A DNA stretch of 34,629 bases from Streptomyces sp. SID10853 (GTDB taxonomy: Bacteria > Actinomycetota > Actinomycetes > Streptomycetales > Streptomycetaceae), in contig NZ_JAAGLN010000056.1 in NCBI RefSeq assembly GCF_010548145.1, positions 1 to 34,629 on the forward strand, read 5' to 3'. Shown piece by piece: positions 22,667 to 31,077 of this stretch. Each line of letters begins with the position of its first letter. The first letter of the stretch is position 1. The position numbers and the translations under genes are program-made. The notes under the pieces were generated by a model, which did not search any database, was not told the DNA's origin, and worked only from the letters and a program-made list of their open reading frames with translations.

Positions 22667-23375
22667 GAATCCGTCTCCGGCTCCCCGCCCGACGTGCTGA
22701 TCGCGGGCGCAGGCCCGGTCGGGCTCACGGCGACCGCCGGTGTCCAGGCAGTACGGCGATGGTCGGCATACCGGACCCGCCGGCGTCCGACGCTTCGGCG
22801 GCCTGGGCGGCCGGGGCGGGCTCGGCCGCCGGTGAAGTCGGCCGCGTACCGCAGCACCCCATGCCCGGCCCGGCAGCGCGGAATGCCGAGCAGCCGCAGC
22901 GGACGCCGTCAGCCCGGTGCGGTCCGGGGCGCGGTCGCCGGGCCGGGGCGCGCCGGACGGTCGTACGGTGTACCGGCCGGGGGGCCTCGTACTGCGGCAA
23001 CACGGCGAACCGGTACGGCACTTCGGGCGCAACTTGAGGCCGGTCCGCGCCTGTTCCCGGCCGTTGAGGTGGCTCAGCCTGCCGCGCCGGCGGAAGGACG
23101 CCTCCCATAGCGGTGCGGGCCCGGCCCATCCGAATCCGGATCGCCAGGGTGCGCGGCGCCCGCCAAGCCGCACCGGCGGCTGTCACCGACACCCTGGCCG
23201 TGCCTGGATACCGCGACACCGCGACGCCGCAGGGGAGTTCGCCCGGCCCTACCGCCCCGAAGGCCCGGCCGGCCTCACCGTCCGCCCCGACGGCCACCGC
23301 GGCGCCCGCCACTCCCCCCGCGCCGGTACCGCGGACGCCATGGCCCGGCTGCCTCGTGGCCGTCTCCGCACGTAC
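22667..23375 (+). pseudogene. Probable decayed FAD-dependent monooxygenase
   Basis: From 22688 the plus strand encodes PDVLIAGAGPVGLTATAG, the Rossmann dinucleotide-binding start of FAD monooxygenases, but no start codon fits and similarity stops at once. Near 23235-23350 another frame reads GLTVRPDGHRGARHS, resembling the RPDGxxxxR block found at the end of the same family (compare IRPDGHTAWIG in the intact gene at 23992). Between them, no frame gives recognisable sequence. I read it as a heavily eroded copy with internal deletion and frameshifts. The first block is convincing and the second is weaker. No other gene is seen in this stretch. Confidence 0.4.
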
Positions 23376-23380
23376 AGCGG

Positions 23381-23752
23381 CTACTCCACCGTCCAGCTGA
23401 TGCCGCCGATGCCGGTGCTGTAGAAGGCGCAGTGGCCGGACGATTCGCCGACCTGGCCCGGGCGCAGGGTCACGGAGTTCCCCGTCACGTCCGGGGCCAG
23501 GCCGCAGATGATGTTGGCGTGGAAGGTGACGGGGCCCGCGGACCTGTTGGTGCAGTCGACGCCGCCGGCCAGCGAGTCGTTGTGATGGACCCAGGTGTTG
23601 CATTCCAGTGTGGCTGCCGGTGCACGCGTGCTCTGCACTCCGTGTACCGCGGGCGGCTGGGCGGTGGCCGGAGCAGCCGTGGCCATCGCGAGCGGCAGTC
23701 CTGCCAGGACTGTCATGGCGGCCAGGGCGGTGCTGAGGCTGATACGCGTCAT
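23381..23752 (-). CDS. Small secreted protein with four cysteines
   Basis: A 123-residue exported protein. MTRISLSTALAAMTVLAGLP begins a Sec signal peptide with cleavage near ATAAPATA. The mature part of about 85 residues has four Cys (in LECNT, VDCTN, IICGL and GHCAF), suitable for two disulfides, and many Gly/Ser/Val residues, suggesting a small beta sandwich. I do not recognise a named family. The ATG at 23752 with GGAG upstream is chosen over an ORF start at 23869, since only the former gives an N-terminal signal. It is flanked by the decayed monooxygenase and, divergently, the intact FAD monooxygenase. Confidence 0.75.
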   Translation of the reverse strand: MTRISLSTALAAMTVLAGLPLAMATAAPATAQPPAVHGVQSTRAPAATLECNTWVHHNDSLAGGVDCTNRSAGPVTFHANIICGLAPDVTGNSVTLRPGQVGESSGHCAFYSTGIGGISWTVE

Positions 23753-23991
23753 GTGCTGAGTCTCCAGACAGAAGGGATTGACCGGGAATCGATCGCCACC
23801 TTCATACCCACACATACTGACGCCCATGGAATAAGCACCCTTAAGAGTGACAAAAGAGCCCAGGCTCACGGTGGTTCGGCCGGAACACAGTGGTGGAGTG
23901 CGTACGGCGACGTGAAGGATGGATCCCGATGGTCCATGCGTCCTCGAACGGCCCGTACATCCACGAACATCTGCGAACCAGGAGCACCATG

Positions 23992-25521
23992 ATGGATTTC
24001 GATACGGACGTCCTGATAGTCGGAGCCGGCCCGGTGGGCACGTGGCTGGCCGCGGAACTCGCCGCGGCCGGGGTCGGCGTCCGCCTGCTGGAGGCCCGTA
24101 CGGGGCGCTCGGCCTGGTCCCGCGGCTTCACCGTCCAGCCACGCACGCTCGAACTCTTCGACACCCGCGGGCTGGCCGACTCCCTGCTCGCGGCAGGACA
24201 GGCCATCGGCTCCTGGCATTTCGCCCTGGGCCGGACCCGGCTCGACTTCACCGGGCTCCCGACCCGGTTCCCTTCCGTACTGCTCAACCCGCAGGTGGCG
24301 ACGGAGGAGTTGATGGAACGCCGGCTGGCCGAACTCGGCGGCGGGGTCACCCGCGACTGCCGGGTCACCGGTCTGCGACAGCACCCGGACCGGGTGGAGG
24401 TGCTGACCGACGCCCCCGTCGGGCCGGGGCAGTTGACCGCACGCTATGTGGTCGGGTGCGACGGTGCGCACAGCACCGTACGCACCGCCGCAGGAATTCC
24501 GTTCAGCGGGACCGAGACCGTCACCACAACCCTCACCGGCGATGTCGTCCTCGATGACCCACCGCCGAGCGGGGCGCCGATCCTGTCCTGCGAAGCGGGG
24601 GTTCTGCTGACCATCCCGCTGCCGGAAGGACGCCATCTCGTCGGCGTGATCGACCACTCGACCATGCACGAGACCCCGCCCGCTCCGGTGCCCTTCGCCC
24701 ATCTGCGGGCCGCCGTCGAGCGAGTGGTCGGCAGCGACCTCGGCATGCGCGATCCCCGGCGGGTCGCCACGGTGGGAGACGCGGGAAAGCTCGCGGACAC
24801 CTACCGCTCCGGCCGGGTGCTGCTGGCCGGTGACGCCGCGCACATGCACTATCCGATGGGCGGCCAGGGGCTGAACCTGGGTGTCCAGGACGCCCACAAC
24901 CTCGCCTGGCGGCTGACCGCCGTCCTGCGTGCGGGCGCCGCCGGCCGGGTGCTCGACGACTACACGAGTGAGCGCAGGCCGGTGGCGGCGGGCGTGCTCG
25001 CCGACGTACGCGCACAGGTCGCGCTGGTCACTGCCACCGGCCTGGACGGATTCACCCTGCGCCGGCGCTTCGACGCCCTGCTGACCGAATACCCGGCGCT
25101 CAACCAGGACCTCGCCGCCCGGCTGTCCCAACTCGACGTCCGGTACGGAACGTTCGAAGGGCCGGACGGGGACGATCCGCGTCTGGGCTGCCGCGCCCCT
25201 GACCTGACGTTCACACCGGCGCCGGACGGCTCCGGCCCGCAGCGGCTGTTCGAAACCGCACGGCCGGGGCGGTTCACTCTGCTCGACCTCACCGGGGGCA
25301 GCCTCCACGCCGACCGTGCGATCGCGGGAGCCGGTCTGACGGAGCTGGTCGCCACGGTCGCCGTCACCCCGGCTCCTGACGCGAACCCTCCGATGGATCC
25401 GGCCCTGGCCAAGTCCTGGTCCACGGCCCCGGCCGCGCTGATCAGGCCCGACGGCCACACCGCCTGGATCGGCGACGATCTGGGCCAGGCCGTGGACACC
25501 CTGCGGTCCCAGCTGTTCTGA
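23992..25521 (+). CDS. FAD-dependent aromatic monooxygenase (group A)
   Basis: A 509-residue flavoprotein hydroxylase. DVLIVGAGPVGTWLA (GxGxxG) is at about residues 6-20, GCDGAHSTVR with Asp157 (DG motif) near 155-164, and GDAAHMHYPMGGQGLNLGVQ with Asp281 (GD motif) near 280-299. A C-terminal thioredoxin-like domain follows from about 395 to the end, closing with IRPDGHTAWIGDDLGQAVDT. This is the PHBH/RdmE/MhpA-like class that hydroxylates aromatic or polyketide substrates using NAD(P)H and O2. The ATG at 23992 sits 7 bases after AGGAG; an ATG just upstream (23989) is possible. The substrate is unknown. Nearby MarR and efflux genes fit aromatic-compound handling. Confidence 0.92.
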   Translation: MDFDTDVLIVGAGPVGTWLAAELAAAGVGVRLLEARTGRSAWSRGFTVQPRTLELFDTRGLADSLLAAGQAIGSWHFALGRTRLDFTGLPTRFPSVLLNPQVATEELMERRLAELGGGVTRDCRVTGLRQHPDRVEVLTDAPVGPGQLTARYVVGCDGAHSTVRTAAGIPFSGTETVTTTLTGDVVLDDPPPSGAPILSCEAGVLLTIPLPEGRHLVGVIDHSTMHETPPAPVPFAHLRAAVERVVGSDLGMRDPRRVATVGDAGKLADTYRSGRVLLAGDAAHMHYPMGGQGLNLGVQDAHNLAWRLTAVLRAGAAGRVLDDYTSERRPVAAGVLADVRAQVALVTATGLDGFTLRRRFDALLTEYPALNQDLAARLSQLDVRYGTFEGPDGDDPRLGCRAPDLTFTPAPDGSGPQRLFETARPGRFTLLDLTGGSLHADRAIAGAGLTELVATVAVTPAPDANPPMDPALAKSWSTAPAALIRPDGHTAWIGDDLGQAVDTLRSQLF

Positions 25522-25551
25522 GCAGGGGCGGCGCCCGCCGTCGGTCACCGC

Positions 25552-26127
25552 TCAGTGGCCGACGTCCACGAGTGAGGCATGGAGCGTGTACCGCTTGAAG
25601 CGGTGGCCGAAAGGTGCGGCCGCTTCGTGGGAGGCGGCGTCCGCCCACTCCGCGACGACGATCGCCCGCCCGCCGTCCGGTGTCAGATGGATGTGCGCCG
25701 CGAGCAGGCCGGGCGCAGGCGCGACCGTGTCCGCCACGGCGTCCGCCGCCATCGCGCCCACCACCAGGGCACCGGACGGCCGCTCCGCATCGTGGACGAC
25801 GCTGCGGTGGAGGCGGGTCCGTTCGAGTCCGGGGCGCTCGATGCCGGGCACCAGTGCGTCGACGCGGCTCACCGTCCCGGCCCGGTGGGCACGGGCCCAG
25901 GCCAGGTGCTGCGCGTCGCTGGTCCACTGGGCGTAGAAGAGGAGGCCGGTGCCGTCCGCTGAGACGAAGACGTGCTGGGCGAGCCGGCCCGCGGGCTTGC
26001 CGGCCGCGGCCCACTCGGCGGTCACCGCGTCGGCGGCCGTCCGTGAGCGCTCGGACGTACCGGTGAGCCACTGGCTCAGCAGAGCGGTTCCGGCGGCCGG
26101 GTGCACGAGGTCCAGGAAGCGTGTCAT
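25552..26127 (-). CDS. Tandem ABM-like (dimeric alpha-beta barrel) protein
   Basis: A 191-residue protein with two related halves. The first contains AAGTALLSQWLTG, then ADGTGLLFYAQWTSDAQHLAW. The second contains GLLAAHIHLTPDGGRAIVVA followed by EWADAASHEAA. Each half has the pattern of antibiotic-biosynthesis-monooxygenase-like ferredoxin-fold domains (strand with Q/E-W, then a helix). Such proteins act as cofactor-free oxygenases or ligand binders. The ATG at 26127 starts the homologous region; the much longer ORF running to 26910 is antisense to another gene. It converges with the FAD monooxygenase, 30 bases apart, consistent with a shared pathway but not proving it. Confidence 0.7.
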   Translation of the reverse strand: MTRFLDLVHPAAGTALLSQWLTGTSERSRTAADAVTAEWAAAGKPAGRLAQHVFVSADGTGLLFYAQWTSDAQHLAWARAHRAGTVSRVDALVPGIERPGLERTRLHRSVVHDAERPSGALVVGAMAADAVADTVAPAPGLLAAHIHLTPDGGRAIVVAEWADAASHEAAAPFGHRFKRYTLHASLVDVGH

Positions 26128-26247
26128 GGGCACCGACCCTGCTTCATCAACCGCGCTTGAGGTCAAGCCGCCCGGCCCCGCCCGCAGGCCCTTCCGGCCG
26201 CGGGCCGAGCCGGTGCGGGTGGGTGCCCGCTGTGCTGTACTGATCAG

Positions 26248-27156
26248 GTGGAGCGTAAGCACACACTGCCGTGGGACACGCACCCCGGACGGCCAGGCGA
26301 AGCAGCCCCGGGAGTCCGTGCCCAACAGGCTGACCAGGTGCGCAACCGGGTACGGCTGATGATCGAGATCACCGCACAGGCGGGTGCGTACCGCAAGGGC
26401 CTGGTGGCCGCCGCCCGGCGCCTCAGCCCTGAGGAAGCGACCATTCTCTCCGATCTGGAACGGCACGGACTGCAGGTGCCGCAGCTGCACGACGTGCTGT
26501 GCGGCGGTCATGTGCTGGTGGACGATCCGGAGTTGTACGCGGACTGGCGGTTCGACAAGGTCAGTCACACCCGCCTCTCCAGCCATCACCGGGACATCGA
26601 CAAGAGTGTCTATCCGGACATCGGTATGCGCGGTCAAGTGGTGCGGGAGAAGCTGCACGGGCGCACCGCGCACGGCACCTGGGTGCAGTTGGAGAAGACC
26701 CCCGCCGCCTTCGGCGGGCGGAGGCTGCCCAGCCCGAGCGATGTCCGGCACCTCATGGATTACGTGGTCTACCGGCTCACCCGCAGCAATGTCGGCCCGT
26801 GGGGACTGTCCCGGATGACCGAGCGGCGCCCGATGTATCTGACACCGGTGCTGACCGTGCCCACGTCCCTGACGGCTCCGGTCGCCCAGTTGCTGACCCA
26901 GGCGCTGCACCGGATCGAGGAGGCCGACGACACCACCGCCGTCTCCGGGGATCTCGCGGACCGGTTCCCGCCGCCCGACCGGGCGGATCCGGCCGCGGAG
27001 CTGGGCCGGTCACTGTCCGGGAGAGCGGGGCGCGGGCTGTTCGGCAGCTCCGAGGTGTGGGTGACCGAGACGCCGTCCAGCAGCGCCGCCGCGGTTCTCC
27101 GGGCCGGCCACGAGGCGCCCGAAGTGGACTGGTGGCAGACGGAGAGGCCGGCATGA
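26248..27156 (+). CDS. Unrecognised protein, first gene of a coupled pair
   Basis: A 302-residue soluble protein of no family I can name. Residues about 25-75 are helical (QQADQVRNRVRLMIEITAQA). A polar central block, about 95-200, has DWRFDKVSH, SSHHRDIDKSVYPDIGMRG, HGRTAHGTWVQLEKT, MDYVVYRLTRSN and GPWGLSRMTE, with many His, Asp, Arg and Trp, as in an enzymatic or effector domain. The tail is Ala/Ser/Pro-rich and ends EVDWWQTERPA. GTG at 26248 has no Shine-Dalgarno but TACTGA 8 bases upstream could be a -10, suggesting a leaderless mRNA. The stop overlaps the next start (ATGA), so both products are probably made together. Confidence 0.75.
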   Translation: MERKHTLPWDTHPGRPGEAAPGVRAQQADQVRNRVRLMIEITAQAGAYRKGLVAAARRLSPEEATILSDLERHGLQVPQLHDVLCGGHVLVDDPELYADWRFDKVSHTRLSSHHRDIDKSVYPDIGMRGQVVREKLHGRTAHGTWVQLEKTPAAFGGRRLPSPSDVRHLMDYVVYRLTRSNVGPWGLSRMTERRPMYLTPVLTVPTSLTAPVAQLLTQALHRIEEADDTTAVSGDLADRFPPPDRADPAAELGRSLSGRAGRGLFGSSEVWVTETPSSSAAAVLRAGHEAPEVDWWQTERPA

Positions 27157-27911
27157 GTGACGACCGCAACGATGTTCCCGCCGAGACCCCTTCGGACCCG
27201 GGCGCGGCGTCCGTACCGTCGGGGCTTGTCACAGCCGTCGTGGATCTGGTGAACACGGGGCCGGTGCTGCTCGGTGCGTACACCGTCGCCGAGCTCACCG
27301 CCGTGGACGCGATCGTGGACTTCCTGGAGGCCCGCCCCTCGGACGAGGTGCTGGCCGAGGCCGTCCGCTCGCTCGCGGCCCGTCAACTGCTCCTGGCGGG
27401 TTCTACGGGTGAGCAGATCCAGGTGCAGGGGGACCTGGGGATCGCCGTGGCGTTCCAGCAGAGGGCCCGCAAGGTGCTCGATGCCCGCACGACCGGGTCG
27501 GAGCCGGGCGAGCCCTGGCGCATTCTGCTGCTCCCCCAGCCCGAGCGGATCTGTCTGATGGTCCGCATCGACGCGCTCGGTATCCACCAGCTCGGCCTGC
27601 ACAAGCTGGAAGAAGCGCTCAGGACGCTCGCCGAGTGGCTGCCGGAGGGCTCACTGGCCGGTCCGGGTGCGGGCTTCGACGCCGAGGACGTACTGACCGC
27701 GTCGGAGCGCTCGGCGCTGATCACCGTCACCGACTACACCGCCCAGGGTTCTGCCGAGATCGCGGGTGCCAGCAGCGACCTGATTCTCGCGCGCGCCGAC
27801 GGACGGCTGCATGCCCTCACCCGGGATCCCCAGGACCGGAACAAGCTGGTGCCCGACTCCGCGACGCACAAGGCCGGTGTCCACGACCGGCTCGTCGAGC
27901 TGCTGGGGTAG
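27153..27911 (+). CDS. Unrecognised protein, second gene of the coupled pair
   Basis: A 252-residue acidic soluble protein I do not recognise. It has no signal peptide or membrane helix. The alternation of helices and strands (ELTAVDAIVDFLEARPSDEV, then EPWRILLLPQPERICLMVRI, GLHKLEEALRTLAEWLP, ALITVTDYTAQGSAEI and DLILARADGRLHALTRD) is loosely like EspG-type secretion chaperones, but this is an impression only. ATG at 27153 overlaps the stop of the preceding gene by 4 bases, so stoichiometric expression and physical partnership are likely. It converges with the DUF4389 gene, whose stop is 5 bases away. Confidence 0.75.
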   Translation: MSDDRNDVPAETPSDPGAASVPSGLVTAVVDLVNTGPVLLGAYTVAELTAVDAIVDFLEARPSDEVLAEAVRSLAARQLLLAGSTGEQIQVQGDLGIAVAFQQRARKVLDARTTGSEPGEPWRILLLPQPERICLMVRIDALGIHQLGLHKLEEALRTLAEWLPEGSLAGPGAGFDAEDVLTASERSALITVTDYTAQGSAEIAGASSDLILARADGRLHALTRDPQDRNKLVPDSATHKAGVHDRLVELLG

Positions 27912-27915
27912 CGGC

Positions 27916-28728
27916 TCAGGGCCGCGAACCGACTGCCGCGTGCATGCCGTTCACACCCGTGTCGTCCGACTTGTCGGGCGGAACGGCGGTGTCGCAGAAG
28001 ATGTTGGCGATCAGCCCGATCACCAGGAAGAGCGTGACCAGCACCGTGCCCGCGGTACTCATCCGCAGTGGCCTGGTGGCCGACACCGGCGGGGTTGCGC
28101 CGGGTGTGTCCGGGGTGTCCCGGTCCCCGAACAGGCCCTTCGGGTAGGCCGACGTCAGCATGCTGACGTACGCGTAGTAACGCATGGTGTACCGGAGCAG
28201 GGCTGCGGTCGCCTCGAACAGCGGCCGGGGCATCCGGCCGAGGATGAGGACGACGAGCCAGCTCAGGAAGCACACGGCGTACCAGCCCGAGGCGAAGAGG
28301 CTCTGCACGATGGCCGCGGGGATCAGCAGAATGATGCGGAAAAGCACGGCGAGCCGGTTGAGCCGCCCGGGGCGCACCTCGATCCTGACCGGGTAGTCGG
28401 AAACCGGCCGCAGCGCGAAGGGCGGGTACACGTCGACGAGGAGCAGGGCGCTCGCGTGCACACGGGTTTCGTAGGCGAGGAACGCGCTCAGACAGCGGGC
28501 GATGGGGTCGGGCAGCCTGCCGATGAACAGTGCGGCGAACCAGCCGATCACGGTCGCGAAGAACGCCGCGATTCCCAGGAAGAACAGCACGATGGCCTGA
28601 GGGATCAGCAGCAGCCAGCGCACCAGCACCGTGAGACGGCGCTGCGTCTGTGGCTCCGGAATGTCGAGCACCGGCAGCCATTCGTCGGCCTCCGGCGGCA
28701 GTTTGCTGTCCCACGTCTGCTGCGCCAT
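27916..28728 (-). CDS. DUF4389 domain membrane protein
   Basis: A 270-residue membrane protein with two DUF4389 repeats. Each pairs a hydrophobic helix bundle (RLTVLVRWLLLIPQAIVLFF near 31-50; RLAVLFRIILLIPAAIVQSL near 125-144) with a GRLPDPIARCLSAFLAYETR or GRMPRPLFEATAALLRYTMR block and a YPPF/YPKG segment. A fifth hydrophobic segment lies near 230-248. The family is widespread in actinobacteria and has no established function. ATG at 28728 with GGGAG upstream begins a hydrophilic N-terminus; the ORF itself continues to 29115 without homology. Four 10-base repeats lie 73-112 bases upstream. Confidence 0.87.
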   Translation of the reverse strand: MAQQTWDSKLPPEADEWLPVLDIPEPQTQRRLTVLVRWLLLIPQAIVLFFLGIAAFFATVIGWFAALFIGRLPDPIARCLSAFLAYETRVHASALLLVDVYPPFALRPVSDYPVRIEVRPGRLNRLAVLFRIILLIPAAIVQSLFASGWYAVCFLSWLVVLILGRMPRPLFEATAALLRYTMRYYAYVSMLTSAYPKGLFGDRDTPDTPGATPPVSATRPLRMSTAGTVLVTLFLVIGLIANIFCDTAVPPDKSDDTGVNGMHAAVGSRP

Positions 28729-28800
28729 CTCGGTTGCTCCCGTCCTCGCTCCGGCTCCGCTGCCGTCTCCAGACTCGCGACAGTGCACGGCTTTCGCATG

Positions 28801-28840
28801 CGGAGACATGCAGAGACATATGGAGACATAGGGAGATCCA
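28801..28840. repeat. Four 10-bp direct repeats upstream of the DUF4389 gene
   Basis: CGGAGACATG, CAGAGACATA, TGGAGACATA and GGGAGATCCA in register at 28801, 28811, 28821 and 28831. One helical turn per unit puts all copies on one DNA face, as in regulator iterons. The DUF4389 promoter should lie here. Confidence 0.6.
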
Positions 28841-28906
28841 CGTAGGTCCCCGGCGCGTGCTCGCCTCACGGGCCGTCGCGTCAGGACGGCGGCGGGCGCC
28901 GGCAGG

Positions 28907-29335
28907 TCACCCGCCGGTCGCGCCCTCGTCGGGCAGCGGGTCAGCGCCGTCGTCGGGCGCGCGGTCCAGGCGCTCGGCGAGCGTGGCGGCGAAGTCCTCG
29001 GCGCGGGCGAGCTGGATACGCAGGTCGGCCACCCGCTCGCGGGCGGTGGCGTGGTAGCCGCGGACCGTGGACAGCAGCGCCTCGCGCTCCGGTTCCGGCA
29101 GGTCGTCCGTGGCATCGAGCCGGTCGGTGGCCCGCAGCAGGTCCCGCATCTCGTCCAGGGTGAAACCGAGCGGCTTCATCCGCCGGACGACCATGAGGCG
29201 GGCCACATCGGTCTCGGTGTAGAGGCGGAACCCGCCCTGCGAGCGGGCCGACGGCTCGACCAGGCCCGTCTCCTCGTAGTGGCGGATCGTGCGCAGCGAC
29301 AGCTCGGTGCGCGCGGCGACCTCGCCGATCTGCAT
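28907..29335 (-). CDS. MerR family transcriptional regulator
   Basis: A 142-residue MerR-type regulator. It begins MQIGEVAARTELSLRTIRHY, then EETGLVEPSARSQGGFRLYT, VRRMKPLGFTLDEMRDLL, and a coiled-coil helix (ARERVADLRIQLARAEDFAA) for dimerisation. It has no metal-binding cysteines, so it is not a MerR/CueR metal sensor; the short acidic tail suggests a small effector or none. ATG at 29335 with AAGGGG close upstream is chosen; an upstream GTG would add 5 residues. It is divergent from the SulP gene, with a perfect MerR-type dyad between them. Confidence 0.9.
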   Translation of the reverse strand: MQIGEVAARTELSLRTIRHYEETGLVEPSARSQGGFRLYTETDVARLMVVRRMKPLGFTLDEMRDLLRATDRLDATDDLPEPEREALLSTVRGYHATARERVADLRIQLARAEDFAATLAERLDRAPDDGADPLPDEGATGG

Positions 29336-29403
29336 GTGCCCCTTGTCTGCCACGGCTCTCCTCGCGGGTGTGCTGCGGGGCACTCCGGCGGACCCCGATC
29401 CCT

Positions 29404-29424
29404 ACTCTAACGTTAGGGTAGAGT
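29404..29424. promoter_or_regulatory. MerR-type operator
   Basis: ACTCTA-acgttaggg-TAGAGT, perfect 6-base arms 9 bases apart, lying 68 bases from the MerR ATG and about 105 from the SulP start. Dyads of this kind normally sit within an over-long (19-20 bp) promoter spacer that MerR proteins remodel. Confidence 0.7.
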
Positions 29425-29528
29425 TGCTGGTGCGGCGCCGACACGCGTACGTGCCTTCCGGCCCTGCCGCGTCGACCCCAGCGCCACGCCTCGCGGCGAG
29501 GGCGCATCGAACCACCAGGTGGGCCCTC

Positions 29529-31028
29529 TTGTCCTCTCCGCTGTCACCGGCCACGCTGCTGCGCGGCCCCCGCCGCCCCTCATGGCTGTCCCCGAAGGTG
29601 TTCCGCACCGAGGTGCTGGCCGGCCTGGTCGTGGGGCTGGCTCTGATCCCCGAGGCGATCTCGTTCTCCGTGATCGCCGGCGTCGACCCGAAGGTGGGCC
29701 TGTTCGCCGCCTGCACCATGGCGATGGTCATCGCGTTCGTCGGCGGCCGCCCGGCGATGATCTCGGCGTCCACCGGTGCGGTCGCCCTGGTCGTGGCACC
29801 TGTCGCCCGCGAGCACGGGCTGGGCTACCTGATCGCCACCGTCATCCTGGCCGGGGTCTTCCAGATCGTTCTCGGCTCCCTCGGGGTGGCCAGGCTGATG
29901 CGGTTCGTGCCCCGCTCGGTGATGGTCGGATTCGTCAACGCGCTGGGCATCCTGCTGTTCACCGCGCAGATCCCCAACCTCCACGACGTCCCCTGGCAGG
30001 TCTATCCGCTCGTCGTCGCCGGCCTGGCGATGATGGTGTTCTTCCCTCGCCTGACCAAGGCCGTGCCCGCGCCACTGGTGTCCATCGTGATCCTCACCGT
30101 CATCACGGTCGCGGCAGGCATCGCGGTGCCCACGGTGGGCGACAAGGGCAGACTCCCCTCGTCCCTGCCCGTCCCGGGGCTGCCTGACGTGCCGTTCAGC
30201 GCCCACACCCTCACCGTCATCGCGCCCTATGCGCTGGCGATGGCGCTGGTCGGGCTGATGGAGACGCTGATGACCGCCAAGCTGGTGGACGAGATCACCG
30301 ACACCCGCTCCAACAAGACCCGTGAATCGATCGGCCAGGGCATCGCCAATATCGTCACGGGTCTCTTCGGCGGGATGGGCGGCTGCGCGATGATCGGCCA
30401 GACCATGATCAACGTCAAGAACGGCGCCCGTACCCGCCTGTCGACGTTTCTGGCCGGGTTCTTCCTGCTGATCCTCTGTATCGTGCTCGGCCCTGTCGTC
30501 TCCGACATTCCCATGGCCGCACTGGTCGCCGTCATGGTCCTGGTCTCGGTCGGCACCTTCGACTGGCATTCCATCAGACCGGCCACCCTCAAGCGGATGC
30601 CGGCCGGCGAGACCACCGTCATGGTCATCACCGTCGCCGTCGTGGTCGCCACCGGCAATCTGTCCATCGGCGTCGTCGTCGGGACACTCGTCGCGATGGT
30701 CGTGTTCGCGCGGCGGGTCGCCGGTCTGACCCGGGTCACCGCCGTCGCCGACCCCGACGGCAACAGCATCGTGTACGCCGTCACCGGGGAACTCTTCTTC
30801 GCCTCGGTCAACGACCTGACCGGCCGGTTCGCCTACGCGACAGACCCCGCGTCCGTCATCATCGACCTCAGCGGCGCTCATGTCTGGGACGCCTCGTCGG
30901 TGGCCGCGCTGGACGCGATCACCGGTAAGTACGCCGCCCATGGCAAGACCGTGACGGTGACCGGTCTCAACGAGGAGAGCGCCAGGATGCACGGCAACCT
31001 CAGCGGCGAACTCACCGGCAGCCACTGA
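29529..31028 (+). CDS. SulP family anion transporter with STAS domain
   Basis: A protein of about 499 residues. The N-terminal transporter domain starts PKVFRTEVLAGLVVGLALIP, continues EAISFSVIAGVDPKVGLFAA, and has about 10-12 hydrophobic segments. A GGMGGCAMIGQTMINVKNGA block near 295-305 is typical of SulP. The last 100 residues form a STAS domain (VYAVTGELFFASVNDL, IIDLSGAHVWDASSVAALD). The family carries sulfate, bicarbonate or dicarboxylates. The start is uncertain: I choose TTG at 29529, preceded by AGGTGGG at a 5-base spacing; GTG codons at 29451 or 29430 are also in frame and could be leaderless starts. The MerR operator lies upstream, so MerR probably controls this transporter. Confidence 0.9.
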   Translation: MSSPLSPATLLRGPRRPSWLSPKVFRTEVLAGLVVGLALIPEAISFSVIAGVDPKVGLFAACTMAMVIAFVGGRPAMISASTGAVALVVAPVAREHGLGYLIATVILAGVFQIVLGSLGVARLMRFVPRSVMVGFVNALGILLFTAQIPNLHDVPWQVYPLVVAGLAMMVFFPRLTKAVPAPLVSIVILTVITVAAGIAVPTVGDKGRLPSSLPVPGLPDVPFSAHTLTVIAPYALAMALVGLMETLMTAKLVDEITDTRSNKTRESIGQGIANIVTGLFGGMGGCAMIGQTMINVKNGARTRLSTFLAGFFLLILCIVLGPVVSDIPMAALVAVMVLVSVGTFDWHSIRPATLKRMPAGETTVMVITVAVVVATGNLSIGVVVGTLVAMVVFARRVAGLTRVTAVADPDGNSIVYAVTGELFFASVNDLTGRFAYATDPASVIIDLSGAHVWDASSVAALDAITGKYAAHGKTVTVTGLNEESARMHGNLSGELTGSH

Positions 31029-31077
31029 CCCCCGCCACCACGCCCTGCCCGTCTCCCCCGCACGCCGGGACGGGGTG

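Noticed and set aside
23866..25548. 560-residue minus-strand ORF
   Set aside because: Antisense to the FAD monooxygenase, whose motifs are unmistakable.
29580..31025. 481-residue minus-strand ORF, His/Asp/Gly-rich
   Set aside because: Antisense shadow of the SulP gene.
31029..31077. Terminator between SulP and GNAT
   Set aside because: Only a 6-bp CCCGTC/GACGGG stem with a 15-base loop; too weak to call.
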